Shown: piece after piece, positions 44,293-55,514 of the stretch
Numbering within the stretch: the stretch's first letter is position 1
Layout: each line of letters opens with the position of its first letter
DNA from: Nereocystis luetkeana
Lineage: Eukaryota > Sar > Phaeophyceae > Laminariales > Laminariaceae
NCBI GenBank assembly: GCA_031213475.1
Contig: JARUPZ010000013.1
Coordinates: 10,704,794-10,768,793 of the forward strand
Length of the DNA stretch: 64,000 nt
Direction of reading: 5' to 3'
The notes under the pieces: model-generated
Told to the model about the DNA's origin: nothing
The model's input: the letters and a program-made list of their open reading frames with translations, nothing else
Databases searched by the model: none
Position numbers and translations under genes: made by a program

Positions 44293-44395
44293 TACGGGGG
44301 ACCAGAGTAAATAGGACCAAATATTGTTAGTAAAATTGGTTAAATATCTATGTTTTTATGTATACCATAGGTCCCATCAACTATCGTCCCCCGTA
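44293..44395 (-). repeat. Short inverted-repeat element, family A copy 8
   Basis: Both ends present; reverse orientation, about 70 bp from the next copy. Confidence 0.92.
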
Positions 44396-44464
44396 ATAAT
44401 TACACCACCAACGGAACGGCTAATATTCATTCAAATGTATATATTTACTCTCAGAAATTACCAT

Positions 44465-44579
44465 TACGGGGGACCAGTAGTAATTAGGACCTACGGTACA
44501 CACAAAAACCAATGTATTTACCTATATTTTTACGAACAATGTTCGGTCCTACCAGGGTATTTACTATGGTCCCCCCTAA
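44465..44579 (+). repeat. Short inverted-repeat element, family A copy 9
   Basis: Longer than usual: TACCAGGGTA is present between GGTCC and the right end, as though a short motif was inserted. Confidence 0.9.
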
Positions 44580-45989
44580 CATTAACGCTACTCTGGCCGA
44601 TAATATAATAACCGCTTGATATTCGCGTCAGACGATAAACGACAACAAAATTTCCGGACAAAGGGGGTTGCAGGCAGTATAGCAATCCAAAGCCAATAGG
44701 CAGAGCTCGAACGCATTTTACCAAAATAAATAGCACCTCATAAACGACTACAGTATCAACGGTACGCCCGTAGGGTACCTGATATGTATGAAATGCACGC
44801 TGTTGTCTGACCTACAGTACGTTCAAATTCCCTCGGGCAGGCCGGGGGGATTTTTTTCTCGAAGGGCTAATTACTGGCAGCAGCCTCAATCAGGATACAC
44901 GTAGGTAAGTACTATACCGGCTGAGTTAGTAGTCAGCACGCTGGATTGCTCGCGCCAGTAAAAATGTAATGGATTCCAGGCGGCTAGGAGAAAAGAGCAA
45001 ACCCACACGTTTTCGCTTTATTCCCCATCAAAATCGGGGCTCAATGCTTGATACCAGATACATAATTAGCCCAGGGTGGATGCGGGCGTCGGCGCATGCA
45101 AGAGAACTACCCGGAGGAGATGACTCTCCTGGCTAGGTATCTCCACCGCACCTGCTCCTCTCGGGATCAGGTCGGGTCAACATACTCACGCGCCCGTGGC
45201 ATTAATAGCGGTATCTCGGGCTGCTGCTACAATGGGAGCGACGGGTTAAACGGATACACGACACGTACCTGTATGTGGAATTGTGGTGAGCTCAAGCTCT
45301 GATTCGCTAATCTACCGCAGGATAATCCACCGCAGGTTGTAAAAAAAAAAGAAAAGAAAAAAAAGAGCGGAGATAAAAACTGCTGTTGCACGAGTTAGAT
45401 GCTTCAAAATTACCCGCGACGAGTAAACAATGTTCCATGCACGGCATGCACGGATAGAGCTTCTTGTGGAGACTTCAAAATGGTCGTTGTTTCATGTGGT
45501 CGCTCTCTCCTTTCTCTTGCCGGAAAGCGTTTCAAGCTTCTCTTTCCCTCAAGACGTGGCGTGTGCCTTGCACGTACGTACAAATTCCATACCTAATACG
45601 TACGCACGAAAAATAGATATACTGGCGGCTTATACTGGCAAGCTCAGTCCCGTTACCTACTGACACTTTACGCTGCTGTGCCAGCGCGCATTTCCAAGAA
45701 ATCGCTACTGGTTCGTACCTGAAAACAGAGTGTACGAGTGTACCAGAACTTGATACAGTGTAATCGGCACTACCGGTAATACCGTACAGACGCGGAACAA
45801 CAACAGGAGCGGTCATCATTTGGGGAGTGTTCCGGGGCACTTGAGAAGTGGAAGAGGAACACAGAAAAGCAGGGGTTCGCCGTTTTGTTGGCCAGGCGAA
45901 CGCTTTGCACCTAAAATCTTCCTTGGCCAGGCTCCCCCAATCTGCCGACCTATGTACAGCAGAGAGAACAGCACTACCGCATAATCTGC

Positions 45990-46322
45990 AGCATTCGATG
46001 GGCTCGACCTACGAGCAGGAGCGGAGCGGCCTGCACCTATGCGCAGGATGCGGGTCTTATTGGTCAAGGCGGGTCTTTCAGCCGCTCGACGTTTTTTTGG
46101 GCAAAACGCGTCCAAAACACGAGCGGCGTGACTGCCCCCTGGCGACCTCGAGCCCCCCAAAAGGATTGGGGTTTGGGGGCTAGGGTTTGGGCTAGGGTTA
46201 TAGGTCTGGGGTCGGGTTGGTCTGGACCGATGTGCAAGGGTGAAGTTGACGACACGCGTCCTGCACAAAGTTTTGCGCAGGCCGCTCCTGCACATAGCGG
46301 GAGCCCATTTGATGCTCTACCA
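45990..46322. repeat. Inverted repeat, arms ~73 bp
   Basis: The left arm (GATGGGCTCGACCTACGAGC, AGGAGCGGAGCGGCCTGC) pairs with the right arm (GCAGGCCGCTCCTGC, GCGGGAGCCCATTTGATGC). The loop contains GGGCTAGGGTTTGGGCTAGG, a telomere-like short stretch. Confidence 0.75.
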
Positions 46323-46884
46323 ATACCAACCCGGGAGACTTTCTCTTTGCGCAAAAATAGACGTGTACGTGTATGCGCAATCCAACGCGGGCCCAGGAGG
46401 GGAAGGCATGCACGGTGGCGGGGAGGGGGGACAAAAGCCTGCCACCTCATAGAGGGATCTGAGCTACGAAAGGGTGGGAGGCGGAGAAAGCAGTGCAAAG
46501 CGAACACATATCATAGACAGGACGAAAAACACGGCAAACGATTACTATCCCCCACGAACAGGTGCGATCGTGGATACAGGTCGTTGTCGGGTCGCACCCG
46601 CAGGCTTTTCGGGCTCTCTTTTCCACCCTCACCCTCACAGGAGACCGCCGCCAGCCCCCGAAATCAATCCACACAGGCACACGGGCCCTTTTCCCCAACA
46701 CCTGCGCACCGCGGTTACTCTCGTATCACCAGCCCTGCCAGACACCACTCTGCACGGAAAAATTAGGACTGGCTAGATCAAATACCAACCTCCAAGAAAA
46801 GTCCTTGCCTTTGGCAATAGAGTGGTGCCTGGTATATCGACCCGTGCTATTTATACGTACCACTAGTTAAAAAAGTACTGGTAT

Positions 46885-46986
46885 TACGGGGGACCATAGT
46901 AGATAGGGCCTACGGTGTATACAAATTCCTACATATTTCCCGGTTATACTAACAATATTTGGTTCTATTTAGTATGGTGCCCCGTA
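46885..46986 (+). repeat. Short inverted-repeat element, family A copy 10
   Basis: Both ends present; plus orientation. Confidence 0.92.
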
Positions 46987-47231
46987 ATAGCACGTTTTGC
47001 TCGAACCATTTCTGACTGAAACTGCCTGCGCTCCCAAACTGAGAACCTACCCGATATCGTTGGAAGGTCCTTATTTATAGCGTTTACAGTAACACTCGTT
47101 GCCTACTTGAATATATATAATATATAATATATAATATATACCAGGTATATATACCTACAGTAGGCCATGGCATCGCCCATCGCTCATCTTGATTTACGTT
47201 TTGTCATAATAGGTATTTCTGGCCGAAAGCG

Positions 47232-47322
47232 CCCTTTCAGGACAACAGTCCCGTTTATGGGACAAACTACTTGAAAATTGAGTGGCTTGTCTCCGAAACG
47301 GGACTGCGGTTCTAAAAGGGTA
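47232..47322. repeat. Inverted-repeat element, family B copy
   Basis: GACAACAGTCCCGTTTATGG at the left; GGACTGCGGTTCTAAAAGGG at the right. Confidence 0.88.
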
Positions 47323-47869
47323 AAAACTGAGGACCTACCCAATATCGTTGGAGGGACCTTACTAGTAGTATGTATACACGTACTGCTGTTTTAGAATGCG
47401 GCAGTAGTACTCGTTGCATACCTCGTTGCATAGCCACATACCTCCGGTAGACTATGGCATCGCTCATCTTGACCCATTCTAATTTTACGTTTCGTCAGGT
47501 TTGGGGTGGGCATAGAGAAATCCTCAAGTAAGCAAGGAGCCTGAGAAATATTTCGGTAAACCTTTGCCATGCTGTGCGTGTGTCAACAACATCGTCATAT
47601 CGCACAAAAACGAAACAAAAACGCGTTTTTACAGTCCAGACCCGTGTCGAAGGAGGTATTTCTTACCCTCAGCGACCTTCTCGACAGACCGCGGTCACAG
47701 GTGCCGCCCCCTCCCCCCCCCCCCCCCCCCGGTAGCCGCCTGCATTACATCGCGCAAGAGTTTCATGCACACCGCCCGCAGCATGTTCTTTACCGCACGG
47801 AACACGTGATATATCTCTTTTTTGTGCCTGTATAACACGATCAAGGTCTTTTACGATCAGTTGTGCTTT

Positions 47870-48045
47870 TATGTGGGATCCCGTGGAAGATCCCATGGAA
47901 AAAATCACGGGATGCCACAGGATCCCACCACCGCATCCCTCAGCATCCCGCGGAACTTCCCATGGGACCCCGTGGGATTTCGCCGGATACCGCGGCGTGC
48001 CAGGCAAGATCCCGCGCATTCCCGTGGGATCCCACGGGTTAATTT
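47870..48045. repeat. GGGATCCC/CCATGGGA-rich palindromic cluster
   Basis: About ten variants of GGGATCCCGTGG and its complement in 175 bp (for example ATCCCATGG, ATCCCGCGG and the final GTGGGATCCCACGG). Confidence 0.85.
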
Positions 48046-48657
48046 ATGCAGTATTTCCACTGCTCATCCAATTTTTTGCTCGTCCGTTGTTCACCGATTT
48101 TTGCCAACTCACGCTCTCGTTTCTTTAGGGACGCGAAAAGGCTCAGAAATGTGCCTCGCGCCTTAATACCATTTAAAACAAGGGCTCCACTTGGGTGCCG
48201 GCGAATCAATGCCAAGTAGTGTATTACAAAATAAAGGTGAAATGCCAGGTGTGTCAGCAAGCAGCCAGAACAGTCGAATTCACCACTATCCTTCATCAGG
48301 CTCGTTGCTTTCTGGCATTCAGTCCTCGCCCTCACGTTAACTCCCACAGCAGCACTGTAGTCCCAAGGCTCGACCAGGGCCGTTTGTGGCACCTGGTATC
48401 CCTTTCTTTTACCAGCCTCTGTTTAGCTCCGGCGCATTAAAAATATTCTTGACCACCAGCATTATTTTTTATTTATTTTCTCAATCTGATGTAACAGTAT
48501 ATTTATGATAGTGCTCAATATTAAGTCTCATTTCTCGCCCAACGAGAGAGGCTCAGTTCTTGGATACATTAGCATTCTATGTATGTATGTATCTGTATCT
48601 CATTCCTCTCAGGGTCGTTTCTGAGCAGACTGGTGTGGTTTACTGCAGCAATACTAC

Positions 48658-48761
48658 TACGGGGGACCATAGTTAATAGGACTAAATATTGTTAGTAACA
48701 ATAGCGAAATATATAGGTTTTTGTATGGGCCGTAGGTTCTATTTAATATGGTCCCCCGGAA
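48658..48761 (-). repeat. Short inverted-repeat element, family A copy 11
   Basis: Both ends present; reverse orientation. Confidence 0.92.
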
Positions 48762-48949
48762 TACTGCAGGATCCCTTTACCCGTCTCTCAGGCCTGGCGT
48801 ATTTGTGAGATTTTTCATCACACCAGAAAAATTATGTCATCAGTTCTCAATCTGATGCGTCATCCTTTCTGTATATCACGCCTCTCCGGCGCGCTTCGGA
48901 ACAGACTGGCATGTAGCCGAGGAAGGATTAACTGCAATAGCGCTGCTAT

Positions 48950-49052
48950 TAAGGGGGACCATAGTTGATAGGACCAAATATTGTTGGTAAAAATTGTTAA
49001 ATATATACGTTTTTATGTATCCCACAGGTCCTATTAACTATGGTCCCCCGTA
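48950..49052 (-). repeat. Short inverted-repeat element, family A copy 12
   Basis: Both ends present; reverse orientation, about 190 bp from the previous copy. Confidence 0.92.
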
Positions 49053-49814
49053 ACACCATACGGCAGTTACGGCTACTACTGGAGCAATAGAGTAATTACA
49101 CCGCGAAAAAGGAGGTGAGCTATGAATTAACCCGCGAAAGTAAAGACGCCTGGTATTTTCAAGCCGAGTTTTCGTTGTTGTATTTACTATTATAATAATA
49201 CCTGGTATGTAAATACTTCTGCCCTTGTTGCTGTAGTATTGTACTCGTGTCCCGACGAGGCAAGGCGGAGGGAGGGGGTGGAGGCGCCTCAAGGCGACCC
49301 GACCCGCCCAGGGAGGTAGTCGGGAGAAAGCGGTCGCGGCCGGCCGCGGGACCGAGACATCGAAGAGGAGAGACATCGAACCTCGCAACGACAAAAAAAA
49401 ACGAGATCCCAGCGCGAAACAGATAATATATACCTGGTATATATATATATATATCTCCAAAAAAAAGTACAACCTCGATTTCTCCAAGGAACAACCTCGA
49501 TGTTTCTCCATCTCCGCAACATCCACCGGAACGACAGCTGTTCAGGGTCGCTGCGCACGCCGGTGGCGCGCGACCCCTAGAGTGCGCGGGGGGGGAAAAG
49601 GCGGTGCGGAGGCCGAGGAGCGCGATTTCTCGAGAAGAGCGGCCGAGAAAGCGAGGGCGAATCCCCGAGACAGGAGGCGAACGAATCCTGGTCTTAGATC
49701 GGGGCGGAGATTCCGATATTTCTGCTTCACTGTCAGCCTTGGAACATTTACTTGATACCTACACACGTATATATATAACTACCGAGTATCTATCTATATG
49801 ATAGCCGACCTTTG

Positions 49815-50110
49815 AAACACAGCACGACTCGGACAGATCATCTACAGATAGATCACGATCTAGATCTTTCACGGCTGCTATATTCCTGATCTGTATGATC
49901 TAGCTCATGTTGCCGCGCGGGAACCGCGCTACGCCGCACGACCTTAGGGCGTGTTTCCTGCGTTGGACCTGCACTTCACAGACCCTGCACATCACACCAT
50001 ATCATAAGGGCAGCTTAGAATCTGCAGTATATGATTTAGCCTGTACAGCCTCTCACTAACGGCAGGCTAGGATGTAGATGATCTACGTAGATCGTGATCT
50101 ATCAGTCCGA
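49815..50110. repeat. Family F copy
   Basis: GGACAGATCATCTACAGATA, TGATCTGTATGATCTAGCTC and GTAGATCGTGATCTATCAGT. Confidence 0.65.
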
Positions 50111-50689
50111 CGCGTGCAACGCAGCGCAACCGTCAGCAGAGTGACAACGTAACCGTTAGGCGGCAGACAACCAGAGCGAGTCGTTAGTTTACAAGGCCGC
50201 CAAAATGGTAGGGCATGCCGAAATTATCAGAGGGGTGAAAGCCGGAAATCCTACAGTACACAAAACGCCAAGACAGAGATCCGAGCCGTCCAACCGAAAA
50301 TCTCCGGAAAAACGCAACACTATCTCCGTTTTTTTTTTTCATTTTGACTGCGTTCCACCAGTCACACACTAGTTCACGGCACTTACACACACATCTACCA
50401 GCGCGATTTTCCTACTATTAATAATAGCGAGAGCTATCATACCCTGTATTTGTGCGTATGCTTTCGTGGCTTTAGCGTGAGTTGGCAAAAATCGAAGAAA
50501 AAATCGACGAGCAGTGGTTCAAAATGTTGAGCACCTTCAGCGATAAAAAGTAACGCGTGTACCGGAGATGAAAGGGAGAGGCGCCTGAGAGAACGGCTGG
50601 TCCAGAAGGTCGCCGAGCGCAAAAATCCAAGGGGGAGTCTATTAATAGTGAGGCATACACTCTCCGGGGGAGCCGGGGCGTGTACACTC

Positions 50690-51125
50690 TCGAGGTACCC
50701 GGAGGGTATACCCAGGGGGTATAAACACACGCTTGGATATCCGGGAGGTATACACCCTGGGGGTGCCAGGGTACCTACCCGAGTATGACCAAACAATCAG
50801 GTATGGTACCCGGGTGCCCCAGAGTATCCATTTCATGTATACCCGAGCATGACCCGACACAGCCAGGATAGGTACCAGGTTATCCCAGACTATATACCTG
50901 GTATATACTCGAGTATGACCAAAACACCCAGGTGTGGTACCCGGGTACCCCAGATTATTTACCTGTTTTTTTCTCGAGTATGCCCTGAACAACCAAGTTC
51001 GGTACACGGGTACCCCAGGGTATAGACCTGGTGCATACCCGAGTTGACCCGGGTACCCCGAGTATACCTGGTATCTACCCGAGTATGACCCCAACAACCA
51101 GATTTAGTACCCCGGTATCCCAGAG
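50690..51125. repeat. Minisatellite, ~57-67 bp units
   Basis: About six to seven units with ACCCGAGTATGACC, AACAACCA, GGTACCCGGGTACCCCAG and TATACCTGGTATA. Units contain several nested palindromes (CCCGGG, GGTACC, CTCGAG). Confidence 0.92.
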
Positions 51126-51919
51126 CATATACCATGCCAGTGTTAAACACACCCTCGTAAAACAACTACAATGAGCTGGGTAGTCATATTCGTTTTAAAA
51201 GGCTACATAATCGGTCAAGAGAAACTAAAGTGGGTTTCGTAGAGGTAATGGGATGTTTGATACCAGTGTCACACCACTTCAGTGCCAGAGCCAGCGCTAC
51301 ACCGCAAAGAGACGCACGACACGCGCACACCATGATGGTATACTAGTGGTCCCTCTATACTGCCGGTTGAGTAGTGCCGTTTACCCTACATGCTATCGCT
51401 CGGCCCAGATGGGCTTCAACAGCGTGGCAGCGGCGGCGAATAAACTGCATGTGCTGTAAGTACGCGCACGGCTATTTAGATTCGCACGTAAATTCAAGAC
51501 CGTTGTATGTATAGCAGGAGTTGTTGTAGATATGTATGCTTCATGGTAACAAACGGGATCAGGGTGCAAGGTGGGCCTCCCGCGGCGTCTACGGAGGACT
51601 GACTATATTCCTGCATAACCAAGTGCGAGCAGGGTGCCAAGCGGGATGGGATGGCCCACTGGGGGGTCAAAGTACCTACTGGGAGCAGAGTGCCTGGTGG
51701 TAAACAAATACGTGCAGATCTAGATATCCCTCCACGTACGTGCAAGCTCTCCGCCGCCGGTGTGGTACATTAGTGTGCGGAGTGGAGTCGGTTGCCGCTG
51801 CGTATAGCGCCGGTTTTGTTAGCTGGCGCATACCGGTCCTAGAGAGGGGCCACTACTACTGATGGTGGAGACTACTCGTATATACTGCTGCGCGCTGAAA
51901 CTAGACGGACGATAAGACC

Positions 51920-52610
51920 ACACTATTGACAGCACATTTCCGACAGACCAGATAGATCGCCATCTAATGGTGTAGGTATTTCTAGGCAGATCCACATGTC
52001 AGCCATATGATCTGCACGATGTAGATCATGTTTGCCGGGTGGGATCTGTATGGCACGGCTCTTGGGCACATCATTTGCCAATACGGGATCTGCATGGTGC
52101 GGTTGCTGCACAGCATGTAATGACGGCAAAATACAGGATCCAGATGATCTAGACTATCTTAGGGTAGTCTAGATCGTGATCTGCTCCACGTGTGCACAGT
52201 TCTGACTGAGTTTATCGCGATACCCGGGTCTAAAAAAAATCGATAGTGAAGCCTATACATACGACGGCGTTCACACATAAAACATTTAGACGATAAGGGG
52301 CAGCGTTGCGCTTAAGTTCGAGTACAATACTATTAGTATACCTGTTGACAATTACGGTAAAAAAAATGCACACCTGCGACGGGTGTACCATTTCCACAGT
52401 GATGTAGGCATCTATACTTTTCAAGGCAGATCTGTTCCCCATCTGGTATCGTCTAGCTCGTGATGTCGGGTGGGGTCCGTATATCCTGCATGATCTAGCA
52501 CATGTTTTCCAGGTTGGATCTGTACACAACAGATTCTGCACAACCTCTCAGAACGACAGGTGAGGAACTGCAGATATATCAGATAGATCATGATCTGTGC
52601 GAGCTGTGAA
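51920..52610. repeat. Family F copies, extended
   Basis: Repeats of ACCAGATAGATCGCCATC, GATCTGCACGATGTAGATC, CAGATCTGTTCCCCATCTGG and ATATATCAGATAGATCATG. Two related halves lie on either side of 52200-52400. Confidence 0.7.
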
Positions 52611-54234
52611 AATATGGTACTGGGACGGACAAAGGCGCCACCTTAGCCTCCGAACTCCGAACATGCCGCCATCCAATTCCTACTGCTGCCGTAGGCGTCA
52701 ATAATACTCTACCTGCTACTACTTACCAGTCTGTCTGGAAATAAAACCACAGTTTCTATACAGTGGGGAACCCACGTCAAGCCTGCTCGGGAGATAAATA
52801 AGACCAGTTGAGTCGGCTCGTCACGAGAACCAACTAGTTGGCATCAGTATCGCCAGTAGTAAAAAGATAAGACCACGTCTGTTGGCATGTCACGAGGTAC
52901 ACCCCACTGCTGCACTATTAATAATATATTTTCAAAGCTGTCCTTATATTTATAGTGGTACGCATCGTATGATACTTCGGCTACAGCTACTGGAGCGATG
53001 CCACGGTAGGGGTGGTGCCTTTTTCTGTGAGCTCCCCGCATCATGACCTCGAAATCTCTCCTGAAACAGGACTTCCGAAGAAGTACGTTCGTCCAACCCG
53101 ACCATTTTTTTTTTTTGCGCCAGTCCTAAACCACGTACACTCGTCATTTTACCGTACGAAGCCGAGGAGATCAGCGAGACAGAAAATATTGCCTCGGAAG
53201 GCAGAATGTGCATCTCTTGCCGCAAAAAGGGTCAGTTGCCGGCATTGACGTTGCTGTTGTTGCTATTGCTACTGTTGCTGTCTTCACAAGGGGGGGGGGG
53301 GGGGGAACCGTTCTTTCGATCCAATGCCACCCAGCACATATTTTGTCCCGTACCGATTCTTCACTCCAAGAGAGATGCCTACAAGTTGTGTAGTCACAAA
53401 CTTCGAGACAGACAAAAACGCCCATCGCGATCGAAACGACGTACTACTCTGTCCGGAACTCCTGCAAGACCCGTTTATCGACGCCCAAATCACCTTTACA
53501 TTTCCGGTCACACTGGTTGTGGAAACCCTAACCCTATCTATGGTACTAGTTCTACAAAGTACACTCGTACGAGCCACCAGGTGGATCACAATATATACGA
53601 TCACCCACGGCCCTGCTGAGGTGTTGCCTTACCGGTGGCGCACTACACAGCAGTTATACGGTATATCCCTGAGCTATCGTACGAGCAAAAATGCGTGCTG
53701 AGCACAGCCGTCCTGCTCCTTGTTTACCCCCAAAATTTTTGATGCTCGGCTATTCATCACCATCGCCACCACCTTTCAACTTAGCCGTGGTTTTCAAGTT
53801 GGGCAAATAGAAAGGTGTACAATGCCAGTCCAGCGGTTCTTCCTCTACACCTTGCTGCCTTCTGATCCAGTCCTATCGCACGACATCCAGCTCCCAGACG
53901 ATGCCTACATTTGCATGAAACAACTTAATCCCCGCGTAACCCTAGCGGCGGTTTCTACCTGGTACTATGCTCAGGCCCTACCCTGTACCTATTGGAGCTT
54001 GGTCGGGCGGAACTCTGGCGAAACAATGTTTTGCTGGGAAAAATGATCCACTATATTTTATGCTTGTAAAGAGTCCCGCCTTTCAATGCTTCATTCCATA
54101 TCTTCTATTAATAATGTGGAGAAAGGCTACCGCGATACTTGATCACGTAAACCCTCCCAAGGTGCAAATCAGTACATCAGATATACCTACAGTACCTGGT
54201 ACCGGTGTTAGCATTGGTCTTTTCTTGGGCAGGA

Positions 54235-54275
54235 GGGGGGGGGGGGGTGTACTCGATATCATGCATGACCTTAAG
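54235..54275 (+). repeat. Poly-G-headed repeat fragment
   Basis: A G-run then TGTACTCGATATCATGCATG, a short 5' piece of the 29.6 kb family. Confidence 0.7.
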
Positions 54276-54357
54276 AGTGGGGGTGATAATATCTCTTATT
54301 AGTTTTGGCCCTGCCACCAACCCTGAAACTCCCAAAGGCGACACCCAACCCTTCTAT

Positions 54358-54460
54358 TACGGGGGACCATAGTTAATAGGACCAAATATTGTTAGTAAAA
54401 ATGGTTAAATATATAGGTTTTGAAATAAACCATAGGTCCTATTAACTAGGGTCCCCCGTA
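54358..54460 (-). repeat. Short inverted-repeat element, family A copy 13
   Basis: Both ends close to consensus; reverse orientation. Confidence 0.94.
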
Positions 54461-54812
54461 ATACGTAGTATTAATAGTGCACTGCTGTACATGTAACTAA
54501 ACATGACTATATTTTCAAGTGACATACCTCTACAACGGGAGTGCAGCCCTAAACGGCTAACACCGAGTGTAGACTACAGCACATATAATACTTGCACACC
54601 TTGGGAGGCCTCCGGGGTGTGCACACTGTGCGCGTCATCGTGCCCCGTAGGCAACGCATACTGTGCGCCTCACCATGCCCCGTGTGTTTCTCAAGGTGTA
54701 ATCAGTGTACCAGTACGATACTGCTCGTACAACTACCTGGTATCACACAAGTACTGATGTGGTACCAGGTACACTGGTTTTAGTGCCGTCCATTCTAGTT
54801 CGCGGGGTGCTC

Positions 54813-54909
54813 TTAACCCTTTTAGAACCGCAGTCCCGTTCTGGGGACAATCCAGTCAAATTTCAAGTAGTTTTGTCCCCAAACGGGACTGCGGTTCTAA
54901 AGGGGTTAA
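54813..54909. repeat. Inverted-repeat element, family B copy (tandem pair, left)
   Basis: TTAACCCTTTTAGAACCGCA to ACTGCGGTTCTAAAGGGGTT. It shares its right TTAA with the next copy. Confidence 0.94.
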
Positions 54910-55000
54910 CCCCTTTAGAACTGCAGTCCCGTTTTGGGGACAAACTACTTGAAATTTGAGTGGTTTGCCCCCAAAACGGGACTGCAGTTCTAAAAGGGTT
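54906..55000. repeat. Inverted-repeat element, family B copy (tandem pair, right)
   Basis: TTAACCCCTTTAGAACTGCA to ACTGCAGTTCTAAAAGGGTT. Its loop is the reverse orientation of the left copy's loop. Confidence 0.94.
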
Positions 55001-55514
55001 CATGTCTCAACCCCACCCCTGTCCTTTGACCCTGAAACTCCAAACATGGGCGGCACTAACACAAGAATAAACCGACTACGAGGTACACCTTCTCCGTGGC
55101 ATCGGCGGTGTGCAATTAGCGATTAGGCTTGCGCTACAGCCGTATATATACCTGCAAATTGGAAGTATATGGACACGTGCTCTTTAAGGCTACGAAAATA
55201 CAGAGGTACCGAGTGTGCCGATATATTTCCAACAAGAGCACTACAGACAGCAGTAGTGAGTACACCGCTGACTTTGCACGGATTCAATGTGAAGAACACA
55301 CACACATAGGTGCGATCGTTTTTCAGCGCTCGATTCGTCCAGAAGGGGAAGGATGGTTGCCAGTAGCGAACAACGGAAGGAGGCGTTTCCAGAAAGATCT
55401 GGTTGAGAGCCTTACGAAAACACAACGCCACCGTAACCGGTGTCGAGAAACTTACCAGTAGAGCTGAAAAACGATTGCAGCCTGTGCGAACTTGACCCTC
55501 TTTATGGTATTATT

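Noticed and set aside
49542-49766. Arg/Leu-rich minus-strand frame as an alternative NDUFV1 first exon
   Set aside because: It resembles a presequence but lacks a donor giving the required two-base phase. The 58082-58173 candidate fits better.
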